DNA of 64,000 nucleotides, from IMG/VR virus record IMGVR_UViG_3300003323_001324, positions 1-64,000 of that record. One strand, written 5' to 3'. This stretch comes from a virus. The notes beneath the pieces were generated by a model. That model had not been told where the DNA came from. It ran no database searches and saw nothing but the letters and a program-made list of their open reading frames with translations. The position numbers and the translations under genes were made by a program. Below are positions 34,174-40,793 of the stretch, in pieces. The number at the start of each line of letters is the position of its first letter. Position 1 is the stretch's first letter.

Positions 34174-34751
34174 CAAGCCCCGACTACGACGCCGAGTGCC
34201 GCGACTACCTCAAGTCTCTGATCCGCCAGTACTCCATCCGGGTCTCGGAGAGCGAGTTCACCCTCTCCTCGGGCGAGAAGAGCAAGGTCTACTGTGACCT
34301 GAAGAAGAGCGTCCTCCGTCACGACGCGGCGGAGGCCCTGGCGAGGCTGATCCATCGAGCGTCCGAGCCCTTCGGCCCCGTCGACGCCTACGCGGGCGTC
34401 GCCCTCGGCGGGTGCCACCTTGCCTCCGTGGCCTCCACCCTCTCGGACCGGGCCGCCGCCCTTCACGTCCGCAAGGAGGCCAAGGACCACGGGACGAAGA
34501 ACCTGGTCGAGGCCCCCGAGCTCCCTCCGGACTCGAGGGTCGTCCTGGTCGAGGACGTCACCACGACCGCCGGCTCCGCCCTCCGCGCCCTCGAGGCCCT
34601 GAAGGCCGGCGGCCACAACGTCGTGGCCGTCGTCACCGTGGTCGACCGCCGCGGCGCCTGGACCTTGGAGGAGCCCGCGCCCGAGGTCGGCGGCGTCCCG
34701 ATCGTCGCTCTCTACAGGCTCGAGGAGTTCTTCGACTCCAAGCCCGTCTAG
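34170..34751 (+). CDS. pyrE: orotate phosphoribosyltransferase
   Basis: 193 residues. It converts orotate and PRPP to OMP. The PRPP-binding signature VVLVEDVTTTAGSAL is at about residues 124-138 (family VVxVEDVxTTGxS). HVRKEAKDHGTKN matches the catalytic-loop motif RKxxKxHGxxN. The N-terminal part YLKSLIRQYSIR...FTLSSGEKSKVYCDLK fits the PyrE substrate-binding start (SG-KS--Y-D). The length is normal for bacterial PyrE. It overlaps the upstream gene by four bases. A bidirectional terminator follows. The adjacent pyrD and pyrC are transcribed from a separate promoter beyond the minus-strand gene. Confidence 0.9.
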   Translation: MTSPDYDAECRDYLKSLIRQYSIRVSESEFTLSSGEKSKVYCDLKKSVLRHDAAEALARLIHRASEPFGPVDAYAGVALGGCHLASVASTLSDRAAALHVRKEAKDHGTKNLVEAPELPPDSRVVLVEDVTTTAGSALRALEALKAGGHNVVAVVTVVDRRGAWTLEEPAPEVGGVPIVALYRLEEFFDSKPV

Positions 34752-34766
34752 AAGACGGCCTCGTTC

Positions 34767-34803
34767 GAGAGGCCGACCTTTCCCGGAAGAAAGTCGGCCT
34801 CTC
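34767..34803. terminator. bidirectional hairpin terminator
   Basis: GAGAGGCCGAC pairs with GTCGGCCTCTC over 11 bases, with four further pairs after a one-base bulge. It lies between convergent pyrE and the gene at 34819. The TTTC/GAAA pairs at the top of the stem do not form a U-tract, so strength is uncertain. Confidence 0.65.
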
Positions 34804-34818
34804 CGTGCATCCCGGGCC

Positions 34819-36771
34819 TCAGTCTTGCTCGTCCTCCTCTCCGAGGGCGCTGCTCGTTCTGCGTACCTTCCGGTTCCCGGCCTTATACTCCTCGGCCTCG
34901 AGGAGGAGCGGTGCCCACTTCAGGTACTCCGCCCGTGTCCTCGGGTCGTTGAAGAACTGTCTGAAGTCCCCGGGCTGATAGGCGTCGACGTTCAGCACGG
35001 CCGAGGAGTGGATGGTGATGGTCGTGAGGATCCGGGGCTCTCGCTCTCTCCAGTCCGAGACCCTTCTCCTCCACCACTTGTACGTGAGCTTTCCCGTCTT
35101 GGTCGCCGCGGCGATCCGGGCGAACTGGCCCGGCCCGGGGTTCCCGTACGGCTCGTGCTCCTCCGGGAGGTACGTCCTGTCCCGCGTCCTGTAGTCGGCC
35201 TGGAGCCTCTTTCTCTCCTTCTCGCCCTCGTGCCTGCGCCAGGCCTTCTGCTGGCCGACCGTGACCGTCCCGGCCCTGATCGACGCGTTCAGCCTCGCCC
35301 GGTACGCCTCGAAGTCCGGCCTCTCTCCTCCGACCAGGGCGCGCGACTCATCGTACTCGAGCTCGAGGGCGGCCTGGAACCCCTCGGGCGTCCAGATCTT
35401 CCATCCGGGGTGCGGGTGCAGGACCTCCGAGCGGTCGAGCAGGCCCTGCAGGACGAGCACTATCCGGTTGTGGTGCTCGATCTCCTTGTGCCTCTTCCTC
35501 AGGATGTCGTCGTACAGGACGTTGGTCTGGTCGAAGGGGACGTACTCCTTGTGCGGCGCCCTCTCCTCCCAGCGGTTCGCCATTATCCCGCTCTCGTCCT
35601 TCGCCCTCTTCGCCGCCCTGAGGTCCTCCTTCCTCTTCTTCTCCCTCTTCTCCCACTCCTTCTTCATCTGGAGGTACTCCCCCTCCGTGATCATCGGGTC
35701 TTTCGTCAGCCCGACGAAGGTCTTGGCCCACATCCTCTCCGTCCCCTTGAGCGAGACGTCCATGTCGGGGAAGAGCTTTTCCCCGAAGTCGATGGCCGTC
35801 CTCATGCGGTATAGGCGCTCCCCGTTCCGGATGTAGAGGAACGTCGTCTCGTCGGCCTTGCTCTCGTCGTTCATCAGCATGCTGATGAACCCTTGCAGGC
35901 TCGTGGCGGCTCGCTCCTTCCTGTCCCTCCGGACCCTGAACGCCGTGACGCACCGGGGGTGCGGGAGGAGCCTGGACAGGTTGGCCTCCCTGGCTATCCA
36001 CTCGTCGAAGTCCCCGATGTCCTTGAACTCCATGCCTCCGACCTCGTACTGGGCCAGGCACTCTTCGTCCATGTAGCACCGGCGCTGCATGAGGTGGACC
36101 TTCTCCGCCACCCCCGCGGGCTCGCCCTCCCTCACTACCTTGACCTGCTCCGAGAGGCCGGCGTAGAGGTCGACGTTGAAGATCCTCCCCTCGATGAGGT
36201 CTATCGTCCCCTTCAGGCTCTCGGCCTCCGCCCGTAGCGGGATGAGCTTCGCCTTCATCCAGAGGGACGTCGTCTTGTTCGAGTCCTTGATCTCGTCGAA
36301 CAGCTTGGGGAGGGTCTCCTTCTTTGCCCTCACCAGGGCCGCCTTGTGCTCCTCGGCCGAGACCGACGAGTCCATCCTCGCCAGGGCCTGCCCCTCGCTC
36401 CCGGTCCCGAGCCCGGGCGCGCTGGTGAGGGCGAGGCGGGCCGTGATGTCCCGGACCTGCTCCATGAGCTGGTTCGTCCGCCGCTGCGAGGACTCGATGC
36501 CCTGCGCGATGACCGGGTCCGGGTCCGGCTCCGGGCGACACCTCTCGTCCCAGTGGTCGAAGTGGATGCGCTCGGTCTCGCGCCCGACGACCGGGTCGAC
36601 CTCGGCGTAGTTGGACCCGACCTTCACGATGCAGGACAGGAACTCTTCCTCCTCTCCCTCCCGGTTCTGGAACTTCGTCCAGAACCACTGCCCGACCTCC
36701 AGGTCCCGCCCTCCGTCCTCGAGGGACTGCCTCCCCGCCGCCTTGGGGACGACCTGGATCTTCTTCGTCAT
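34819..36771 (-). CDS. large unrecognised protein
   Basis: 650 residues from the ATG at 36771, preceded by both GGGGAGGA and TACGGG five bases upstream. A beta-barrel-like N-terminal part (GQWFWTKFQNR, GSNYAEVDPV, RIHFDHWDERCR) resembles a module I recall from other large-phage proteins. Long coiled-coil stretches (residues about 110-300 and 415-460) and a C-terminal mixed domain follow. No signal or membrane segments. It could be structural or bind nucleic acid. It is transcribed against pyrE and away from pyrD. Confidence 0.55.
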   Translation of the reverse strand: MTKKIQVVPKAAGRQSLEDGGRDLEVGQWFWTKFQNREGEEEEFLSCIVKVGSNYAEVDPVVGRETERIHFDHWDERCRPEPDPDPVIAQGIESSQRRTNQLMEQVRDITARLALTSAPGLGTGSEGQALARMDSSVSAEEHKAALVRAKKETLPKLFDEIKDSNKTTSLWMKAKLIPLRAEAESLKGTIDLIEGRIFNVDLYAGLSEQVKVVREGEPAGVAEKVHLMQRRCYMDEECLAQYEVGGMEFKDIGDFDEWIAREANLSRLLPHPRCVTAFRVRRDRKERAATSLQGFISMLMNDESKADETTFLYIRNGERLYRMRTAIDFGEKLFPDMDVSLKGTERMWAKTFVGLTKDPMITEGEYLQMKKEWEKREKKRKEDLRAAKRAKDESGIMANRWEERAPHKEYVPFDQTNVLYDDILRKRHKEIEHHNRIVLVLQGLLDRSEVLHPHPGWKIWTPEGFQAALELEYDESRALVGGERPDFEAYRARLNASIRAGTVTVGQQKAWRRHEGEKERKRLQADYRTRDRTYLPEEHEPYGNPGPGQFARIAAATKTGKLTYKWWRRRVSDWREREPRILTTITIHSSAVLNVDAYQPGDFRQFFNDPRTRAEYLKWAPLLLEAEEYKAGNRKVRRTSSALGEEDEQD

Positions 36772-36814
36772 TCCTCCCCGTACGCTCGGAGTCCCCCGGT
36801 TTCCGGTTGTACCG

Positions 36815-37804
36815 ATGTCCTCGATGATCGTGCGCGGAATCGACTTTGGCCGTGTCCTCAACTCCTCCGGCGCCCGCGGGTTCTTCGGGGAGGGCTACTG
36901 GTTCCACCGGCTCTTTCCCGGGCTCGACTATCGCGGCTCCACCTTCGTGGCGAAGACCACCACCCTGGAGGCCCGCGCCGGGAACATGCCGCTGCGCGGC
37001 GACTACACCCCGGCGGAGGTCTCCCCGAAGTGCATCGTCGTGAAGCCGTGGAAGGGCGTGGTCCTAAACTCGGTCGGCCTTTCGGGCCCCGGCATCGCCC
37101 CTCTCCTCAGGCGATGGTCGGGCTATCACGGCTTCCCGGACTCCCCGGGAGGGAAGATGATCTCGGTCATGTCGGTCCTCCCGGACTCGAAGGACCGGGC
37201 CGACGAGATGCGAAAGATCGCGGACGCCGTCCACGCCTCTGACCTCCCTCGCGATGTCGGCGTCCAGCTGAACCTTTCCTGCCCCAACGTGGGCCTCAAC
37301 CCGTCCTACCTCGTCCAGGACGCCCAGGCCCAGCTTGACGCGCTTCGCCCTCTCGGCCGCCCTATCTTCCTGAAGGTGAACGTTCTCTTCCCGGTGGAGG
37401 CGGCCCTCGAGCTCTCGAAGCAGCCGGGCTGCGACGGGTTCGTCGTGTCCAACACGATCCCCTGGGGGAAGCTCCCGGAGCGCATAGACTGGCGCCGCCT
37501 TTTCGGCTCCGACGTCTCCCCGCTCGCCTCCATCGGCGGCGGTGGCCTCTCCGGCAAGCCGCTCCTTCCCCTGGTGACCGAGTGGGTCCGCTCTGCCCGC
37601 GCGGCCGGCGTCCATCACTTCGCCAAGATCGTGGGCGGAGGGGGCATTCTCTCCGTCCGCGACGCGGCCGAGATGGTCTCCTCGGGCGTGGACGCCATCG
37701 AGCTCGGCTCCATCTCCATCCTCCGCCCCTGGCGCGTCGCCTCCGTCATCCGGTACGCCAACGACATGATCCCCCGCTCTATGCCGCTGAGGGCCCTGAC
37801 TTGA
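36815..37804 (+). CDS. pyrD: dihydroorotate dehydrogenase
   Basis: 329 residues from the ATG at 36815 (an ATG at 36824, eight bases after TACCGA, is an alternative). It oxidises dihydroorotate to orotate using FMN. Family features in order: VVLNSVGLSGPG near residue 85, QLNLSCPNVGLN (flavin/substrate Asn), FLKVNVLF (Lys), VVSNTIPWG, SIGGGGLSG and VGGGGILSVRDAAEMVSSGVDAIELG (FMN-phosphate loop). The pattern fits a class 1 enzyme or a class 2 core without membrane extension. The stop overlaps the TTG start of pyrC (TTGA). Confidence 0.88.
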   Translation: MSSMIVRGIDFGRVLNSSGARGFFGEGYWFHRLFPGLDYRGSTFVAKTTTLEARAGNMPLRGDYTPAEVSPKCIVVKPWKGVVLNSVGLSGPGIAPLLRRWSGYHGFPDSPGGKMISVMSVLPDSKDRADEMRKIADAVHASDLPRDVGVQLNLSCPNVGLNPSYLVQDAQAQLDALRPLGRPIFLKVNVLFPVEAALELSKQPGCDGFVVSNTIPWGKLPERIDWRRLFGSDVSPLASIGGGGLSGKPLLPLVTEWVRSARAAGVHHFAKIVGGGGILSVRDAAEMVSSGVDAIELGSISILRPWRVASVIRYANDMIPRSMPLRALT

Positions 37805-38892
37805 CCGACAAGATAACCATCCGAGTCCCCGACGACATGCACGTCCACTTTCGGGAGGGCGACATGCTCCGGAAGGTCGTGCCGTGCACGTCGTCCGTGT
37901 TCGGCCGCGCCCTGGTGATGCCGAACACGGCCCACCCGATGCTGGGCGGGGCGGACGTCTGCGCCTATGCCGAGGAGATCAACCTCGCGGCCAACAGGCT
38001 GAACCCCTCCGTCCCCGAGGGCTGTCCTCCCTTCCGTCCCCTGACGACCGTGAAGCTCCTAAGGAGCTCCACGCCGGACGTCCTGCACGACGCCGCGGCC
38101 GGCGGGGCGGTGGCCGCGAAGTTCTACCCCGAGGGCGTGACCACGAACTCGCACGACGGGGTGGCGGACCTCCGCGAGCTCGCGGTGTCCCTGGCCGCGC
38201 TCGAGAGGCTCGACATGGTCCTCTGCCTGCACGGCGAGGTCCCGGGCGCCTTCTGCATGGACCGCGAGGCCCTCTTCCTCGACTCGCTCCGCTGGGCGGC
38301 CTCCTCCTTCCCGAACCTGCGCATCGTCCTCGAGCACGTGACGACGGCCGCGGCCGTCCGCGAGGTCCGGGCGCTCCGCCCTGGCGTCGCCGCGACCATC
38401 ACGGCCCACCATCTCTTTCACACCCTGGACGACGTCGTGGGAGGGATGCTGAACCCCCACGCCTTCTGCAAGCCCATAGCGAAGACCCGGGATGACCGTG
38501 CCGCCCTGCGCTCCGCGGCGGTCTCGGGAGACCCGAAGTTCTTTTTCGGGTCCGACACCGCCCCTCACCTGCGGGGCAAGAAGGAGTGCGCCAGCGGCTG
38601 CGCCGGGGTCTTCTCCGCGCCATGCGCCATCGAGTCCCTCGCGACGGCGTTCGACGAGTGCGGCGCCCTGGATAGGCTCGAGGACTTCGTCTCCCACTTC
38701 GGGGCGGACTTCTACGCCGTTCCTCGCAACCCCGGGACCATAACCCTTGCCCGCGAGGACTGGCGCGTCCCCGACGAGGTCCACGGCGTGGTCCCGTTCA
38801 TGGCCGGGAAGTCCTTGCCCTGGCGCGTGACCTCCGATCGTCATATGTCGTTCGTCGCCTCGCGCCCGACTGTAGAATCTGGCCATGTCTAG
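37801..38892 (+). CDS. pyrC: dihydroorotase
   Basis: 363 residues on a TTG start fused to the pyrD stop (TTGA). It cyclises carbamoyl-aspartate to dihydroorotate. It matches the E. coli-type enzyme: the first zinc motif DMHVHFREGDML (residues 11-22), the carboxylated lysine in AAKFYPEGVTTNS, CLHGEV, LEHVTT, then FFFGSDTAPH followed by CGCAG-like SGCAGVFSAP. All metal ligands expected by eye are present. Length is normal (E. coli 348). Its end overlaps the start of the next gene by eight bases, with that gene's promoter inside it. Confidence 0.92.
   Translation: MTDKITIRVPDDMHVHFREGDMLRKVVPCTSSVFGRALVMPNTAHPMLGGADVCAYAEEINLAANRLNPSVPEGCPPFRPLTTVKLLRSSTPDVLHDAAAGGAVAAKFYPEGVTTNSHDGVADLRELAVSLAALERLDMVLCLHGEVPGAFCMDREALFLDSLRWAASSFPNLRIVLEHVTTAAAVREVRALRPGVAATITAHHLFHTLDDVVGGMLNPHAFCKPIAKTRDDRAALRSAAVSGDPKFFFGSDTAPHLRGKKECASGCAGVFSAPCAIESLATAFDECGALDRLEDFVSHFGADFYAVPRNPGTITLAREDWRVPDEVHGVVPFMAGKSLPWRVTSDRHMSFVASRPTVESGHV
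38873..38878 (+). promoter_or_regulatory. leaderless-type -10 element (TAGAAT)
   Basis: TGTAGAAT, close to an extended -10 consensus, ends six bases before the ATG at 38885, inside the end of pyrC. Confidence 0.6.
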
Positions 38893-39394
38893 CCTGACCA
38901 TTTCCCAGGGCCTTCGGCAGGTCGCCCGCCTCAAGGGCAAGATCGCCGAGTCCAAGACGCGCCTGGCCGGCTCGGTCTTCCATCGCGACGACCAGCCTCC
39001 GGCCTTCCAGTTCTCCGCCACCGTGGAGCGCCTGAAGGTGGACAAGGCCGAGCTCATTAAGCTCGAGTCGCGCATCGCCCTCACCAACGCCTCCACGAAG
39101 GTCGAGTTCGAGGGCCGGCAGATCACCCTGTCCGAGGGCATCAAGCGCCTTCAGGAGGCAAAGGACGACATCGCCTGGCTCAAGGCCATCCCCTGTCAGG
39201 CTGCCTCCACCGGCTTCATCCTGGAGCACGTCCGCCTCCCGAACGGGGAGTACGGGCACCAGAAGGCCTCGACGACCTGCCACTTCACGGAGCAGCAGCG
39301 CTCGGACGAGGTCGACAAGGTTCAGGCCGCGTTCGACGCCCTGAACGACCTCATCGAGAAGAAAAACCACGAGACGGAGCTCGTCGCTCTGTAG
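38885..39394 (+). CDS. conserved coiled hypothetical protein
   Basis: 169 residues, mostly helical. The N-terminal LTISQGLRQVARLKGKIAES and middle TLSEGIKRLQEAKDDIAWL resemble a conserved phage and bacterial protein I recall without function (DIP1984/DUF6847-like by memory, unverified). It has its own promoter inside pyrC and is followed by the structured intergenic region. Confidence 0.55.
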   Translation: MSSLTISQGLRQVARLKGKIAESKTRLAGSVFHRDDQPPAFQFSATVERLKVDKAELIKLESRIALTNASTKVEFEGRQITLSEGIKRLQEAKDDIAWLKAIPCQAASTGFILEHVRLPNGEYGHQKASTTCHFTEQQRSDEVDKVQAAFDALNDLIEKKNHETELVAL

Positions 39395-39674
39395 CGTGCA
39401 GCCTGCCTAGGGCAGGAGGAAACGAACAGAGGTGCCCGGCGTGCGACCCGCCCTTCGGGAGCGGGAAGCCAAAGTAATCTTCGGATTACAACCCTCTAAA
39501 ATCGTCACGGTTCTGGTATCCCAGCATTCAGCTTTCCGACCAGAAGTAAGCTCTAAGCCCCGAGCCTCGAGCGACGAACCGTGAGCCCTCCTCAAACCGA
39601 GCACATCCGTCACGACCTCCTGCCCTTCGCAACGTTCCCCGGTAACGTCATCCCGCAAGGAGCTACGAAATCAA
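39395..39674. ncRNA. candidate structured RNA with UUCG hairpins
   Basis: 280 bases without a convincing gene, lower in G+C. The first part has three stems in a row: CCTGC-CCTA-GGGCAGG-like pairing near 39402-39418, CCCGCCC-TTCG-GG(A)GCGGG at 39447-39465, and GTAATC-TTCG-GATTAC at 39474-39489. Two consecutive stems capped by the stable UUCG tetraloop are unlikely by chance in so short a stretch. It may be a leader of the lysine-rich peptide gene or a separate small RNA. AAGGAG (39658-39663) is that gene's ribosome site. I tested a tRNA reading and rejected it. Confidence 0.4.
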
Positions 39675-39761
39675 ATGGCAGACAAGAAGACCTCGAAGAA
39701 GACCGCGAAGAAGACCCCCGCCAAGAAGGCGGCCAAGAAGGCTCCCTCCAAGAAGAAGTGA
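39675..39761 (+). CDS. 28-residue lysine/alanine-rich histone-tail-like peptide
   Basis: A 28-residue peptide (begins MADKKTSKKTAKKTPAKKAA, ends KAPSKKK) with 14 Lys and no acidic residue beyond the third position. It resembles H1-type histone tails and could bind or compact DNA or RNA. It has an AAGGAG ribosome site 11 bases upstream and a 280-base structured leader, unlike the leaderless genes around it, which suggests strong or regulated translation. The stop is followed two bases later by the end of the convergent membrane-protein gene. Confidence 0.6.
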   Translation: MADKKTSKKTAKKTPAKKAAKKAPSKKK

Positions 39762-39763
39762 GC

Positions 39764-40384
39764 CTATCGTCCGGGCGCGCCGAGGGACCTGCCCAGTGCG
39801 GTCGACCTCGCCGTGCTCCGGACGATCGCCCTGGTCGTGAGCACTCCTCCCACGAGGACGGCCGCGGCCAGGGCGAGGACCAGGAGCCCCCAGTTCCCGT
39901 CAGAGTCGTCCGAGTCTGAGCTGAAGATGGAGCTCACGTTGCCGGCGGCCTCGGGGACGTATCGCATCGCCCCTCTCATGTTGTATACCTGCGCCCAGGT
40001 GTCGTAGGCGGCCACCGCGGCGGAGCCGAGGTTCCTCTCGCGGTACGCGACTCCCCACGCGTGGACGGTGATGGCGATGCCCGATCCCAGGACCGGAAGG
40101 ATTATTGCTAGGTAGACGAGCGACGTGACCCCGTCCGCGACGACGGGCGGAAGGAGCGCGTGCGCGGGCGCGCCGTTCTCCCCGTCGACGGTGATCGCGG
40201 CCGCGGCGTTCGCGATGACGACCATGTAGCACCAGCTGAACCCGCAGGCCGACATGATCGCGCCCATCCAGTTCATGAAGTGCGGGACCCCTCCCGAGTG
40301 CCTCGTCTCGTTCCAGGTCTTACCGCAGCCCCACGCGTTCGCCCAGGAGATGGCGAAGTTCAGGATCCACATTAGCACTATCAT
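39764..40384 (-). CDS. multi-pass membrane protein
   Basis: Up to 206 residues with about four predicted membrane helices: residues 3-15, 38-65 (WMGAIMSACGFSWCYMVVI), 82-108 (GVTSLVYLAIILPVLGSGIAI) and 165-185 (GLLVLALAAAVLVGGVL). The first two ATGs and a GTG five bases after TACCCA are all possible starts. The C-terminus is basic. Function unknown; candidates are an exclusion or lysis-related membrane protein. It diverges from the gene at 40402. Confidence 0.55.
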   Translation of the reverse strand: MIVLMWILNFAISWANAWGCGKTWNETRHSGGVPHFMNWMGAIMSACGFSWCYMVVIANAAAAITVDGENGAPAHALLPPVVADGVTSLVYLAIILPVLGSGIAITVHAWGVAYRERNLGSAAVAAYDTWAQVYNMRGAMRYVPEAAGNVSSIFSSDSDDSDGNWGLLVLALAAAVLVGGVLTTRAIVRSTARSTALGRSLGAPGR

Positions 40385-40401
40385 GGGTACCGTCCCTCGT
40401 T

Positions 40402-40755
40402 GTGATCGGGTTCTACGGTACCGCCACGTCGAGCTACGACAACGGCCCCTATGACGTGGGGACGACGTCCTCCTCCGTCCTGTCCCTGAACGGCCAGACC
40501 GCCGTCTCCGTCCCCGTCATCTACGTCTACGAGTATCGCCGCTCTGAGGAGCTCGTCGTCGAGGAGAGGGTCCGTGACAAGGCCCAGGTCGCTCGGGAGA
40601 AGATGGCCTTCCACGTCGCCTCGCTCTCCCCCTCCTGGTCCAGGGAGAGGCCTCCCTCGCACCGGCCTGCCCCTCCCTCCCAAGCCCCCCAGATGGTCCA
40701 CCGGAAGCGTTGTTTCGCCCGCTGTGGGACCAGGCGCGAGCGCGTCTCCGGGTAG
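40402..40755 (+). CDS. hypothetical protein
   Basis: 117 residues on a GTG start with TACCGT eight bases upstream. The N-terminal half is a beta-rich domain (FYGTATSSYDNGPYDV, QTAVSVPVIYVYEYRR). The C-terminal half is Pro/Ser/Arg-rich and probably disordered. Unrecognised. Confidence 0.4.
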   Translation: MIGFYGTATSSYDNGPYDVGTTSSSVLSLNGQTAVSVPVIYVYEYRRSEELVVEERVRDKAQVAREKMAFHVASLSPSWSRERPPSHRPAPPSQAPQMVHRKRCFARCGTRRERVSG

Positions 40756-40768
40756 CCCTTCCGATGTA

Positions 40769-40789
40769 ATATCTCCTCTAAGGAGATAT
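40769..40789 (+). promoter_or_regulatory. hairpin hiding the Shine-Dalgarno site of the VWA gene
   Basis: ATATCTCCT-CTA-AGGAGATAT is a perfect nine-pair inverted repeat. Its right arm contains AGGAG eight bases before the ATG at 40794, so the ribosome site would be buried when the stem forms. At DNA level it is also a possible operator. Confidence 0.7.
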
Positions 40790-40793
40790 CCTC

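Noticed and set aside
39474-39530. Possible suppressor tRNA with CTCTAAA anticodon loop
   Set aside because: The loop-like sequence is not flanked by pairing stems, and no acceptor, D or T arm can be formed around it.
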